64,000 nt of DNA from Basidiobolus meristosporus CBS 931.73 (lineage: Eukaryota > Basidiobolomycota > Basidiobolomycetes > Basidiobolales > Basidiobolaceae), in NCBI GenBank assembly GCA_002104905.1, contig MCFE01000058.1, forward strand, positions 1 to 64,000, written 5' to 3'. Position numbers and translations under genes: made by a program. Under the pieces are notes generated by a model that saw nothing but the letters and a program-made list of their open reading frames with translations, did not search any database and was not told the DNA's origin. Below are positions 45,386 through 57,260 of the stretch, piece by piece. Every line of letters begins with the position of its first letter. Position 1 is the stretch's first letter.

Positions 45386-45913
45386 TTAAACAGCGGCCGC
45401 ATTATTTCCAGCAAAGAGTCGGTTCAAGACCGTTTCGAACCCTTGGCGTCCAATGTGGGCGTTATCCCGGAACCGCTTGACGCAGAAGTCCTCCACGTAG
45501 CTTGAGAACCGAGTCAGCGCGGTGAATTGAGCCTCTTGCGTGAGCAGGGTTTTGGTGGGATCGACAGGATCCGGGCGATACACTACCTTCTCCTCCATGG
45601 CGAGCAGCTCGCTTCCGCTTAGGTTGCGTGAGGACACGGCGAACGTTTTGGCTTTGGGATCTACCTCGATGATTTCCCGAGCGTAGGACACATCTTCAGC
45701 ACCGAAGATCTTTTTAATCAACGTGGGCACGTTCTGTCGGCAGGCAACAAGACGCTCAGTACGAATACACCCAGTGTGTGGATCAACCTGGTGACTCAGA
45801 ACGTCAACGCTGAGGACATGGGTGGCGTTCTCGTTGGGATATTTCTGCCACCATCCAGCAGAGACCTTCTCCCAGCTGTGAGTAAAACTGTGCGAAGTCT
45901 GGCAAAATTTCAT
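45386..45913 (-). CDS. PRELI/MSF1-domain lipid transfer protein (Ups2/PRELID3-like)
   Basis: 175 residues in one exon from the ATG at 45913 (MKFCQTSHSFTHSWEKV). A longer upstream frame lacks ATG. The PRELI/MSF1 fold is recognised by HSWEKVSAGWWQKYPNE, HVLSVDVLSHQVD, CIRTERLVACRQNVP, REIIEVDPKAKTF and SRNLSGSELLAMEE. The chain starts directly with the domain, as in the Ups family. Ups proteins, paired with Mdm35, move phosphatidic acid or phosphatidylserine across the mitochondrial intermembrane space. The Ups2/Ups3 subgroup is favoured by length and by the LSG segment, without certainty. Confidence 0.88.
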   Translation of the reverse strand: MKFCQTSHSFTHSWEKVSAGWWQKYPNENATHVLSVDVLSHQVDPHTGCIRTERLVACRQNVPTLIKKIFGAEDVSYAREIIEVDPKAKTFAVSSRNLSGSELLAMEEKVVYRPDPVDPTKTLLTQEAQFTALTRFSSYVEDFCVKRFRDNAHIGRQGFETVLNRLFAGNNAAAV

Positions 45914-46398
45914 TCTCTGTGTAGGAAATAAGAGATGCTGGGGCAAGGTGAACTCCACAGTCAGAATGGGAGTATTGAGATCAGTCGGTTTTATACAAGA
46001 AAAAACTCAGGACGTTTATTCCGTCTAATCCGATTAGTCTAACACATTTCCCATATCGGAGCATATACTCATCAGCGTGACCATCTAAACCGAGCCGAAG
46101 TTAAATCATTCTCGTGTCATGAAACTAATCACGATATTGTGAATCAATCAATATCAGGGTCGTGTTCGGACACCCCATTTCCAGTTAGGGGCTGATGGGG
46201 TTCATTGGGCTGATATAGACCTGGGATGCAATGATTGTACCTTTCTCGCACTTGACGTGATCTGCTTTAGGATTCAAAGTAAGTAGGCCGTCCGCTTCAC
46301 TGAGCATGATTGATGGATGTCCACTCATTCCTGATGGATAACATCCTGCCGCTCTGCATTGCACCTTTGGGTATGATTAATTGACCCTTACTTATTAG
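45914..46398. promoter_or_regulatory. Divergent promoter; probable 5'UTR intron of NAC-alpha
   Basis: A consensus donor GTAAGT at 46279-46284 and an acceptor TTATTAG at 46392-46398 frame a likely 120-bp leader intron. Its last base is immediately before the NAC-alpha ATG. No other gene is seen between the two divergent genes. Confidence 0.5.
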
Positions 46399-46953
46399 AT
46401 GGCTGCTGAACAAAAAATTGAGGAAATTACCGAAGACGTTAAGGTCGAAGAAGTCGACTCCGATGTTGAAGGAGAGGATGTCGAGGTCTCCGGATCCGAC
46501 AACGCCGTTCATAGCCGTACCGAGAAGAAGGCACGTAAGGCTATGGCCAAGCTCGGCTTGAAGCCCGTTGATGGTATCAACCGTGTTACTCTCTGCCGCC
46601 CTCGCAACATCTTGTTCGTCATTGCTCAACCTGAGGTTTACAAGAGCAGCAACGACACCTATGTCGTCTTCGGCGAATGCAAGATCGAGGACTTGAACGC
46701 CGCCGCTCGCCAAGTCGCTGCCCAACAACTTGCTGCTGAGCAAGCCGCTCAACAAGCCGCCAGCTCCGAGGCCGCTCCTGAGGCTGCCGCCATTGAGGAA
46801 GCTGATGATGAGGAAGTCGACGAAACCGGTGTCGAGGCCAAGGATATTGAGCTTGTCATCCAACAAGCCAACGTCTCTCGCAGCAAGGCCGTCAAGGCCC
46901 TTAAGGCCAACAACGGAGATATCGTCAACGCCATCATGGAACTCACCATGTAA
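46399..46953 (+). CDS. EGD2: Nascent polypeptide-associated complex alpha subunit
   Basis: 184 residues. Acidic N-terminus, then the NAC domain ([30 protein letters not shown]-like region, [23 protein letters not shown]). An Ala/Gln-rich linker follows and then a C-terminal UBA domain ([30 protein letters not shown]). It binds ribosomes and emerging chains as a heterodimer with NAC-beta in the cytosol. Codon use is strongly biased to GCC, AAG, GTC and CAA, as expected for a highly expressed gene and unlike its neighbours. It converges on the b5 reductase gene with 101 bp between stops. Confidence 0.95.
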   Translation: MAAEQKIEEITEDVKVEEVDSDVEGEDVEVSGSDNAVHSRTEKKARKAMAKLGLKPVDGINRVTLCRPRNILFVIAQPEVYKSSNDTYVVFGECKIEDLNAAARQVAAQQLAAEQAAQQAASSEAAPEAAAIEEADDEEVDETGVEAKDIELVIQQANVSRSKAVKALKANNGDIVNAIMELTM

Positions 46954-47054
46954 ATTGACCCATTCGCTTTTGATCAGATAATAAAATTCTGGATAAATCG
47001 ACCATCATGTGATATGAAGCGTTTATTTATTGAATGTATGCATTGTCTAGAAAT

Positions 47055-48014
47055 CTAAAATTTGAAAACCTGATCCTCCAGTTTGGAGACGGCTCTGGGC
47101 TTTTGGTAGCCTAGCTCCACGCAGTACTCGCTCATGGCCTTGACCATAGGTGGAGGTCCGCATAACAGGATCTTGCTGTCATTGCTGGGACCTGGGCACA
47201 GCTTCTTGATCATATCTTGGGTGACGAAGCCAACTCCACCAGTCCAGCCCTCCGGTGGGTTGTTCAAAACGTGGTGAATGTTGAAGTTCTCGTGGTGCTT
47301 AGCAAGCTCGTCAAGCTCTTCCCTAAGCAGGATATCTTCCTGGTTCACGTTAGCGTAGATCAGGTTGATCTGGGTCTTGTCGTTGGGGTTCTTCAGGATG
47401 GCTTTGATGACTTGGTACATAGGGGTGATGCCAGTTCCACCTGCGATCATGCCAAAGGACTTGACCAGCCCGGGGGTATAGGTGAAATTTCCTTTGGGCC
47501 CGCGAACCTCGATAGTATCCCCAATCTGCAAGTTGGCGAACACTCGTGAAAGATTCCCGTTGGGGTAGGTCTTGATCAGGAGGTCGAAGTAGCCAGTGTC
47601 ATCGTCAGAGCTGGTAGGGGTATAGCTTCTCAGGACCTCTTTTCCATCGACCGAAGCCATGACCGAGATGTGTTGGCCGATGGGTAGCCCGAGGATATCT
47701 TGTTGGTGAGGTAAACCGAAGCGGTAGCTGGAGGTACGTGTCAGTAGAGTCGGGTAAAACAAGTTGTTTGGGGAGGGGCGCACTCACATTGCGGTATTAT
47801 GAGAGATGATCAGCTTCTCAACAAGGGGGAATTTCTGGAACTTCACTTTGTCAAGCACAGCCTCTGTCGTGAAAAGGGTTGGTCAACAGATACTCTCGTA
47901 AGCTACGAACTGAACATACGTACTTTTGACTTTGTTGCTGAATATGTATGCGGTGGTACCTGCAGCAGCGAGCGCGGCCAAGATGAAGGGTAGGTAGCTG
48001 TGCATTTCAGGCAT
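47055..48014 (-). CDS. CBR1: NADH-cytochrome b5 reductase
   Basis: Exons 48014-47924, 47863-47788 and 47727-47055 give 279 residues. An N-terminal membrane anchor ([19 protein letters not shown]) precedes the FAD domain ([21 protein letters not shown], the FAD-binding RSYTPTS motif). The NADH domain has [27 protein letters not shown] and [12 protein letters not shown]. The chain ends in VFKF, matching the usual Phe terminus. The enzyme passes electrons from NADH to cytochrome b5 for sterol and fatty-acid modification at the ER or outer mitochondrial membrane. It diverges from the syntaxin gene over about 500 bp. Confidence 0.95.
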
Positions 48015-48521
48015 GTTGCGAAAGGATAGGATAGGTGTAGAAAGCCACTCTGGTCGTGTTTTATCGCAACCAGATCGACTAGCCAACTTTATTTATTGGA
48101 CCCCAGCATTCCCCAAATATAGAACTGATTAACAATCTTGAACCACTGAAGCCCAAGTAGGCCCTTATCTACTGTGCTTTACGGACCAATATCCCATATC
48201 CGGGATGGATTATACTTATTTCCTAGAGTCTAATTGTACTTGATTGGATTTCGATCTGATTCTGGATGTTGTGACTTGTAATCAATGTGGGGTGTGGGAA
48301 GTGGTTAAAGTGACCATGGAATAGACAACATGCCTAGATTTCCGTTTAATTCATGATCGGATGGATGTTGACTAGCGAGCTATGTTGATTTTAAAGTGGC
48401 TTAAAATGGCTTTAATGTAACAAAACCTAATTATTTCACATAACCATCCCATCCCAACACCCAAGCTCACTTCCTCTCCCTTCCTGACGTTTCTCCCAAG
48501 CATTCTTCCGACCATCCCGTC
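48015..48521. promoter_or_regulatory. Divergent promoter region
   Basis: Intergenic between the b5 reductase and syntaxin genes. A short duplication (AAAGTGGCTTAAAATGGCTTTAATG) lies near 48394. No gene recognised. Confidence 0.5.
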
Positions 48522-49979
48522 ATGGCAACTAGAAGCCGCACCCTATTATTTCTGCAGTATAGAAACTCTTTTTCCCATACCCATCGCGCTCGTGCTCAAC
48601 CCGAGTTAAATGGGTCGGCTGAACGTGCGGGCCTTATTGCGGGTGCTGATCAAGATAACGAAACCATTATAGAGCTTTCAGTTCTTCCACCGAAATGGTA
48701 TAAACATTTCTTATTTAATACGGGGAATCGTTGACGTTGCGGCGTCTGTGGACTCTACCCATACTCTACCTTCCTTCGCTGGATCCTGCACAAACAACTC
48801 GTATGCTAACTACTCTTTGTCAATCTAGGGTTGACCTGGTAGATGAGGTAAGTTTCGCGTCCAGTGGTTACAAAATTCGTCCCCTCCCCCCCCAGGACGA
48901 AGGTCTGTCGAAGTTCTTGAAGGGAGCTAACCTCTGTCCCATCTTTAGATCAACGAGATTATCGAGGAAATAAAAGGAAAAAGTAAGAGACACATATGGC
49001 GAATTTCCTCCCTCCTCCTGCTAAACGCTTTCTTCACCTCGTCTTTCGTTAGTGACCAAACTGGATGGGCTTCACAAAAAACATCTGTTACCAGGCTTTG
49101 ACGACAATAGAGAGGAGGAGCAGCTAATCGAAGACCTGACGAATGAGATAACCCAGGTAACCCTCGTCTGTTGGACCATCCGATGGAACTCTCGCTCACA
49201 ACCCCTCCGTAGGATATACAAAACTGCCACAATCGGATCAAACTGGTCGATCCGGACAAGGGACATAACAGTTTGAAGAAGGAGAACCGGGAGGGGATGC
49301 TCAACAAGAACGTGCAAATCTCCATGGCCACCAAGGTGCAGGAGCTCTCCGCGGCATTCCGAAAGCAACAGTCGACCTATCTAGAGAGTAAGTCGCAGTG
49401 CTCCTCCTTCCCCGACCACTCCCATTAACCCGCATTCACCCGTCAGAACTACGTGCTCCGCTCACCCGCAACAAAGACCTCTTCATGATCGGTGACGACG
49501 AATCGGAGTTCACTTTTGGCGATGAGGAGGTGAGTTCGCTTGTCAGGCCCCATTTCGGAGAGCTCGCGTCTGATGCATGTCATTCTACAGGGATTCAATG
49601 ACTCTCAGCTTGCGCTGGTCGAATCCTCGGAGGAGGCGATAGAGCAGCGAGAACGGGAGATCAACGAGATAGCAAAGTCCATCGGCACGTTGGCCGAGAT
49701 CTTCCGGGAGCTGCAGACGCTCGTTATTGACCAGGGGACTCTGCTCGATCGAATCGATTACAACGTCGAGCAGGTGGCGATGCATATGAATTCCGCGGTC
49801 GAGGAGCTGGAGCAGGTGGGTTCAACGGAGCAGGCGTGGTATTCGTGGGCTAACCAAGCATTCTTGTCTAGGGCGCTACTTACCAGAAGAGCAGCGGTCG
49901 CAAGCAATTGGTGATTTTACTGCTGCTGCTTATCCTCGGGATGATCGTCGTCCTTATATTCAGGCTGGGCTCCCGATGA
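48522..49979 (+). CDS. TLG2: Qa-SNARE syntaxin, Tlg2/STX16 type
   Basis: Eight exons: 48522-48697, 48829-48847 (19 nt), 48949-48982, 49053-49156, 49213-49387, 49447-49529, 49591-49815 and 49872-49979. They give 307 residues. The start MATRSRTLLFLQYRNSF is the short N-terminal peptide that binds Sec1/Munc18 proteins in Tlg2 and syntaxin 16. The Habc region includes LDGLHKKHLLPGFDD. The SNARE motif (EREINEIAKSIGTLAEIF … VIDQGTLLDRIDYNVEQ) has the central Gln. A single C-terminal membrane anchor (VILLLLLILGMIVVLIF) ends the chain. It mediates endosome to trans-Golgi fusion. Two exons are very short, but all junctions keep frame. Confidence 0.93.
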
Positions 49980-50308
49980 TGCATCCCCACTATAAATACT
50001 CCCACGTCTCGAGACAAAGTGCCTAAAATCGGTAGAAGAATATTTCCCTGTATTATACCTCTCCCCATCCTCTCATCCTCTCATCCTCCCATCCTTCCCT
50101 CCACTTAATAAATGTCTTGGTTGCGTTGCATTGCGTTTACTTGGAGAAATGCTTGCATTTGATGCTTGCGTTTACTCTGCTCTACATGTGATTGGATGAA
50201 GTTACTAAGATTAAGGGTGGGTGTTCCTTGGTGAGACACGGGGGATGAACGGACGAGTATGTGCGGGGGTGGGGTGGGGTGAAAGAGTACAATGATGATC
50301 GGGGGCAA

Positions 50309-53300
50309 CTACATAAATTCCATGTTCTGCGCCTTCGAGTAGCGGACCGTTCCGTTGGACACGATGGCGTCGACCCCATGGGCTTCCTGAAGCTGGACGT
50401 TCTTGGGGTCGTCATTCAAGGGTCCGAAGGAGGCCAGGATCAGGCCGCTCTCCTTGATGCTCTGGATCAGCGAGGGGACTTGGACCTAATGAATGCAAGG
50501 TGGGTGAGTTTGGGGTCGTCCAGGCGCCCATTCAACCACACGTACCAGGGGCGTGGCTTCACACATGATTCCCAGCAAATTGTTGCGACGGCTGAACTTG
50601 ACCGCCTCCTTTATGGAGAGTAGCCGGGCATCCTCCTCGTACTCCTCGTCGTAATACTCCGACTCGAACAGGGTCGTCTGCTCGGCGTCCTTGCGCTTCC
50701 GCCGTAGACTGAACGAGTCGCTTTTGAATCCGCAGTAGGTGCTGAAGAACACCGCATCTACAAGAAAGGGGAAACGTCATTACTGGGCCATGGTCATCGT
50801 GGTACGTGGTGGACCTACAGTTTGGCTGCTTCCAGTTCACCACGCGACATATCGACGGGTTGAACGAGGTGAAGATGATGTTTCTCTGGGTCTTGTCCAC
50901 CGACAACGGCACCTCGCTGCTTTTCGAGGTGTTGGCATGGCGGTAGACCACCTGCAACACGGTGTCCACGAAATCGTTGATGTCTGTGACGTCGCCAAGC
51001 TTGAACAGGTTCATCTCCGTCGAGGTGGGGTACTTGATATCTATGCCCAGGCCGATGCTAGAGGGGAGGGTCTGAAAGGGAAAGGTGGGTGAGAAGGGTG
51101 GCTGGGATATGGCGAATGTTTACTCCGGCTCACCTTGAACACTTCTTCCAAGGACATGAACGAGTGGGTGACCTTCTTCACCAGGTCCGTGCTGGAGCTG
51201 GTCCCGTTCCAGTCCATCATGTCCGAGGACTGGTTCAGCTTCTCCGCAATCGATTTGAACTGCTTGTAGCTAACGTTGGAGACGCAAAGATCGAAGCCCT
51301 CCACGGGCAGATACCAGTTGGGATAGACCACGGGAACCATGTCCCGCGTAACCTGCACAACCAACTGGATGTATTCGTCCGCGAAGGGAAGAGGCGGTGA
51401 TGAGCGAGAGGTTAGGGTTGCTCACATCCCCTAGTAGGCTGTCCGAGGTGGCTGGCGAGGGTTTGGCCGCGCTGGTGGATTTCCAGTAGGTCTCGATGCG
51501 CCCGCCAATCTCCAGCTTCACTTCCTGGAACGGCTTGATGACCAGGAATTCAAAGGCCAGCTCTCCAACGACCTTAAGGTGGGTATCGAGGAATGGGCAG
51601 ATCACCTTTCCGCCCGAGTAGTGCTTGCTGCGGCCCTCGTGCTCGTTGTTGAAGATCGAGGGGAGCGAGACGGCCTTGCCAATCACCTTGGACCCGAACG
51701 TGGGGAAGATCTCGAAATCCACCGAGAAGTTGCTCAACGAGTCGACCTGGAAGGTGAACGACTCTCTCTTGTCACCCAAGGGTAGGATCACACTGTGAGG
51801 GATGATTCCGGTGTCCGGCTTCGGCGAGATGACCAGCTTGAGCGAGGACAGCCGGGAGTTTCCGTACAGACGGACGGGCGGCCGAGAGGTCTTGGTTGAC
51901 AGATGGCCGAGGGTCATGTGGATTTGATATTTCTTGTCCAGGTAGTTGTGACCATAGATTCGGAACGGGATGATGGGCGGGGGAAGTTCAAGCGATGGGA
52001 TGGCATCTATATCATCGTTCTCATCCTCGGAGTTGGGTGGAAGTGGCACGCTAGCCACGGCCGGCTCAACGGGCTCCACAGCGATGTCGGTGTGGACACC
52101 TGCGTCGAGTAACATCTTCACACACTTGGCGTGGCCTTCAATCGCGCCGTAGAATATGGGGGTCGCACCAGAGTCGTCTCTGACGTTCACTTTGCATCCC
52201 GCTTCCAATAAGATCCGCACACATTCGGCATGCCCTTCGCTGGTGGCATAGAAGATTGGCGTCCAGCCATGGAAGGTGTCCGTGGTGTCCAGCTGGGCTC
52301 CATTCTCCACCAGCAGCTTGGACAGCATCACATGCCCCTCACGGCACGTCAGGTGGAGTGGATACAGCCCTTCCGAGTTGGGGATGATCTTGGCTCCTTT
52401 GCTCAGCAGCAAAGTGGCGATGTCCTTGTGGCCGTACTGGCAAGCAAGAAGCAATGGGATGTGTCCGTTGTTGGAAGGCCTGGGCTCGATCTCCGCTCCC
52501 CGTTCCAAGAACAGCTCCACGCATCTTGTGTGACCGTTGATGACCGCGTAGATCAAAGGGTTAAACCCATCGTGGTCCAGTGGAGAGATCTCCGCACTGG
52601 AGTCCAGTAGATACGTGACGCACTCGGCATAGCCGTACATGGAGGCGTAGTGCAGCGGCTTTCTGCCGTAGACATCGTTGGCGTGAAGGTCCGCACCATT
52701 GCTTACACACATCGCAAGGATATCGGAGCGGCCGTTGATGGCCGTCTCGTGAAGGCAGGTTCGGTCGCTGATGTCGTCGGCGTAGTTGAAATTGACAAAG
52801 CCTGTCTTCAGCAGGAGCAGGATGCACTCAGTGGACACCTCTGTGCAGGCTCTCCAGAAAACCCGGGAGATGCAGTCCCTCTCCTCTGACGTGGGGTTGT
52901 GCAATCTACGGTCCAGGATCTCCTGTGCCTCCATGATCCTACCCGAAAGTAGCGCATTGAAAAGCTCGGCCTCGAGGTCCTCAGCTACCGCATAGCCTCC
53001 GCCTAGCTGCATCGAGGGGCGCTCGACCGCAGGGGACTGGAGTGGCAGTCCCTCCGACATATTCTCCAGATCGAGGAGGTTAGTGGCCGCGGAGTCGGCC
53101 AGTTCAGCGATGATATCTCGATTGAAACACGGCTGAACCTCCACCTGTCTGGATAGATAAAGCTCTTTGGTGCTGGATTTCGAACGTTTGTCCCACTTTT
53201 TGAGGATCTTTCGAAACCCGGTTGCGTTGATCTCCACGAATTGCTAAAGTACCAAAGGGAAACCGGATGAGTGGCGCGGGTCAGCGCAGGGGAAAGCAAC

Positions 53301-53896
53301 TACCTCCACTCTACCTGAAGCTTGTTCAGATCGTGCTGGAATTGGGCGAACGCTTCCCTCAGCGAAGCCAAAGAAGATAGGCTGTAGGAGGTTCTGGACT
53401 GGAGGATTTTTTTCTTGTCTATCAGGGTGCGCAACCGGACCTTCAGATCCGACTCCTTCTGCAGGTAAAAGATGTTGACCTAGAGGGGTATCAAAACGTT
53501 CCGAATCAATAAGACGCCCTTCACTTCGGGTTGTTGCAAGGCGCTTCACTCCACCCACCCCACCCCCTCCTCCTCCACCCGGAAAAACTCACTCTACCTT
53601 TTCCAACTCTCTCTCCAGCTTGAAGAAGAACGCGGCCTTCTGGGACTGCAGAAGTCTGGAGCGCGAGTCCGTCCCGCCGCTGAGCGTGTTCTGCAAGAGG
53701 GCGTCCGAGTTGGGTGCGGATTCCTCGTACCCGAGATTGTTGATGATCTTCTTGAGTCCTTTGTAGTTCACATAGTACGCGGCCCATTCGGGGAATTGCT
53801 GGGTCTGGATGTATTTTCCAAACTAGAAACGAAAATGGCCCGTCAGCAACGGACAGCCGGCGTGCGAAGGGAAGGCCGAGGGGTACTTACTTTCAT
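50309..53896 (-). CDS. PHO81: SPX-ankyrin-GDPD phosphate sensor, Pho81/NUC-2
   Basis: Exons 53896-53891 (only ATGAAA), 53822-53598, 53479-53315, 53243-51426, 51364-51134, 51071-50819, 50757-50546 and 50485-50309. They give 1028 residues. The N-terminal SPX domain (KFGKYIQTQQFPEWA, NYKGLKKIINNL, AFFFKLERELEKV, ATGFRKILKKWDK) binds inositol pyrophosphates. Six or more ankyrin repeats follow (LHYASMYGYAECVTYLL, PLLLACQYGHKDIATLLL, PIFYATSEGHAECVRILL). The C-terminal GDPD-like domain (VVQVTRDMVPVVYPNW, GIDIKYPTS) lacks the catalytic HRG start, as in Pho81. Pho81 inhibits the Pho80-Pho85 cyclin-CDK when phosphate is low. GDE1-type phosphodiesterase was rejected for the missing catalytic motif. Confidence 0.93.
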
Positions 53897-55760
53897 GGTG
53901 GAAAACGAGGGGAGCTAGATATCCACCGAAGCGAGAAAAAACGTGGGTTGACTAGGGGGGGGGAACTCTCCGACAAAACGGTCAGATGGAGCCTGAGGCT
54001 TGAAGGGAAATTTTACTGGAAAGAAATATCGGTGGTTCGTCCGAGTGTCCGTGAATCGAACCGATTTCAGTGCCGTCCTGACTATAGATTAGGGGTCCCA
54101 TTTGAAAGAGTATATTTGGGCTTAGCAACGTATATTCTTCAAACAAATTGGCATGTGCTTTTGCTAGGCGTTGTTACTGGCTATCGTCAATCTTGACCAT
54201 CGGAGGGCTGGTGAAATGATCTCGGTTGATGCTTCCCAAGTACAGGATCACTTCCCTATATTTTACACCCAATGTCTTCCCCATGATTTGCCTCTCGTGC
54301 CGCTGATTGGCTTCGAAACCACCGTATTTCCTCGGATCCAGGGTAACCCACCTTTTGTGAACTGCTGGTTGTCTCATTGGTGTACAGTTCCTATCCTAAA
54401 TCGGGTGAGGCCGCTTAACGTCAAGTTCCCCATTGAAGTAGTGCCGTCGAAGAGAGTGGGTAGGGTGGAGCACAGGCTGCAGTTCAAAGTAAACCATCTT
54501 GGCCCATCAATGGTTTGGTGAGGCACATGAAGATCCATGGATTGATTGGTTGGCCTGATCATTCAACATGGCCATCTTTTCATGTGGTGATTGTCCCTTG
54601 CAACCGGTTGCGATTATCAGGGTTGTGCGCCATGTGGTCTCCTATGAATGCTACATACGCAGCATCGATCCCTCCCAATCTCCAGCCACCGTTTCCCAAT
54701 CCAAGAATCCTTGCAGATGTCCCCAACCTTTGCCACCCGCTCGCATCGTCAGTCTGGGTTCTCTCCCCGTGTCGATGATCAGCATTCCCCACACTCCAGA
54801 TCACATCCCAGCCTTCACGCTCAAAGGCTACTTCGCAATTCGCTTGTACTGTAGCCATGTGGTCGGCAGGGAGAACTCCTCAATAACATCGCTGAAACTC
54901 GCACACCACATCGTACCCTTAACACCACATCGTACCCTTATATGGCTATCCATCAACCTTGGTTCATTCCCAGCTAGTGCGGTCCGAGGATTGCGCGTAT
55001 GTGTTATCGCCATTCCGAACCAGCTGAGCAAGTGGTAGGATCCTTTGTCTCGCGGAGTCCGTCCATTCCACCGTCCGACTCCCTCGTGGTCCTTCGACAC
55101 CGGATTGTTCCCAGCACCATGATCCTAGTACGACTTCACCTCTCTCAAAGCATAAATCACCTGCCACTTTCCGGGTGCCCACCCACCGGAAACAAGCCAA
55201 ATCAGGTTAAGCTTGGCCAAGGGGAGGGATCCTGGGTACCTGTGGGGAGGCCGAAGCAATCCGACGGTCGCGCTTGATTACCCGTGCGCATGCTGCGTGG
55301 TTGATTTTAGCGTCTAATCAATCATACGCCACAGGTTCGTGCATAGCTAAGGCTCCATCCCGAGAAAGCTGTTCAGCAGCCATCGCGCCAAACCCTTTCT
55401 CATATTAGAATCGCCCGACTTTGCCCAATCAATCCAATTGGTGAAGCGATCACTCTCTCTTCAAGTCCCATTTCAATCTACCAGCACACCCAGCCCGCTC
55501 GTACTTTGATAGCCCATATTCTGTTCGTAACTGCTTGGGATTCCTTGCAAGCGCTCTTGTCATTGCTTGTATGCAGTAAGTACATGAGTAAGAATCCATT
55601 GCTTCAATTCCATAAATCGATCGCTGAACATCACTCATTGTTCTAAATACTCCGGTTCACTTCTAAGCTCCCACTGACACTTTCAATAGGTTACACGTTC
55701 TGGGCTAGAAGTCTACAGTAGACCACCACCACTTTTGTGCTTTCCTCCATATCTAGAATA
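53897..55760. other. No gene recognised
   Basis: Several open frames of 60-160 codons overlap on both strands, but none has a domain I can name. Minus-strand fragments near 54860-54180 (for example EEFSLPTTWLQYKR, then GNLTLSGLTRF) look weakly protein-like and interrupted, so a decayed gene is possible. ACCACATCGTACCCTTA is duplicated in tandem at 54905-54940. A G-run (TAGGGGGGGGG) sits near 53953. Confidence 0.4.
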
Positions 55761-55769
55761 CTTCTTGGT

Positions 55770-56490
55770 GAGAACTTTCATGTTTGAGAGACACTAAAAG
55801 TATGGATACCACTTTCATATCCAATGAATCATCAGGTGAAAACCATATAATCTACTTGTTCTCCCAATCCCCTCCAATATCTCCAAAACTCTTACAACTG
55901 GCTATGAGCCACAAAATGGCACTCTCTGGAATGTCTACTACTGCTATTACTGGAATATTCCCCTCTGCTGAGAAGTTGGATGGATCTAACTATCAAGCTC
56001 AGAAGGTGAAGATGAAGATGCTGCTACAGGAAAGAGGACTTTGGGATACTGTTGTTGGAGAGCAATGACCTTCTAAGCATGTAAGAGAAGAAGCCATTAA
56101 GTACCTGAAGAAAGAACAAAATATCTTTAACTGTGTTTGCCTCAGAGTAAAATACAAATTACTAATTTCAATGCTCAAAAGCAAAAATGACAAAGAATGC
56201 CTGAAAGACATTAGAAGACACCTACCAGTCATGCTCAGCTACTAAGAAGTTGTATCTTAGACAAAAACTCTTTATTACAAAGCTGCTCCCAGGAGAAGAA
56301 ATGAAATTTAATCAACAGAATTAGACTGTTGGTTGCTAAGTTGGAATTAGTGGGCATAAAAACTATTAGCAAAGATGTGGAAGCTACTGTCCTCAATTGC
56401 CTGACACATAGGTTTCCAGGCCTTGTATCAACCTCAGAGTCCAAAACTGAAGATCTGGCTTTAAACTGTGTATATGGAATCTGAAAAATC
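55770..56490 (+). mobile_element. Ty1/copia remnant 1: LTR end, primer-binding site and gag start
   Basis: Positions 55790-55898 match the 3' part of the LTR at 61258-61606 (GTATGGATACCACTTTCATA…, AACCATATAATCTACTTGTT). GGCTATGAGCC follows at the primer-binding position. The gag frame starts at 55904 (MSHKMALSGM) with the family signature LDGSNYQAQKVKMKMLLQER. It stops at 56068 after VVGEQ, then continues in broken pieces to about 56490. Integrase and RT are absent from this copy. Confidence 0.75.
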
Positions 56491-56879
56491 ACAGTGTTGT
56501 ATTTGTTTGATTTTTGGCTAGAATTCAGCTGGTGTTTCTGCTTCATATTTTTATTTGTACTTTTAGGTCAAAGTTTTGAGCAGATGATTACCATGTTTAG
56601 TATGCATCCTAATTGGCCTAGTCTCCCCCTGGAAAGTATGTCTGCTTGTCTTCTGGGAAGCTAGTACCTAAGATGTTAAGAGTGGATGCTTTTGGGAGAG
56701 TTGAAAATCATCTGATATTATAAGGGTATTCTGCTGGCCTTTACTTAGTTTGGTTTCTTAGGCAGTGTTTTAAGTATTTTGGAGATATTTGAAGCAACTG
56801 GAGGAGCACACAGATTGTATGCTTCATACCTAACATCTAATTGAATGTAAAAGTAGTATTTATCCATAGCACTTGTTTA
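56491..56879. other. Repeat-like spacer between retroelement remnants
   Basis: No domain recognised. The base composition resembles the flanking element remnants, and it may be an internal piece of remnant 1. Confidence 0.35.
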
Positions 56880-57260
56880 GCCAAGAATGTACTGGAGTAT
56901 AAACCTAACTTTTATATTTGATGAATCAATAAGTGAAAACCACATAATCTACTTACTCTTCAGACCACCTCCAATATCACTAAAACTTTCACAATAGGTT
57001 ATGAGCACCAAGCTGTCATGCTCTGCAGTGTCTGCAACTGCTATTGCTAGAGTTTTTCCTGCTGCTGAAAAGTTGGTTTGATCCAAATACCAAGTCTGGA
57101 AGGTGATGATAAATATGCTACTACAGAAGATGGGCATTTGGGATGATCTTAAAGGAGGAAAATGCCTGCCTAAAGGTGTTGCAGGGGAAGTCTTAAGGTA
57201 CAAGAAGAAAGACAAAGTGCCTTTAACTGCATTTGCCAGAATATCACAAACAACTTGAAA
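56880..57260 (+). mobile_element. Ty1/copia remnant 2: LTR end and gag start
   Basis: Repeats the layout of remnant 1: the LTR-like GTGAAAACCACATAATCTAC segment, GGTTATGAGCACC at 56997-57009, then gag-like AEKLV and YQVWKVMINMLLQK, with a TGA where other copies have the codon for Asp or Trp. It is more diverged than the other copies and ends abruptly. Confidence 0.65.

Noticed and set aside
50309-51364. Active glycerophosphodiesterase (Gde1) function for the SPX-ankyrin protein
   Set aside because: The catalytic HRG motif of GDPD enzymes is absent, and the domain matches the degenerate Pho81/NUC-2 form.
52230-52610. 126-codon plus-strand frame inside PHO81
   Set aside because: It is the antisense shadow of the ankyrin-repeat exon, created by codon bias.
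54040-54075. GGTTCGATTC on the minus strand, resembling a tRNA T-loop
   Set aside because: The flanking bases do not form a five-pair T-stem, and no acceptor or anticodon arm could be found around it.
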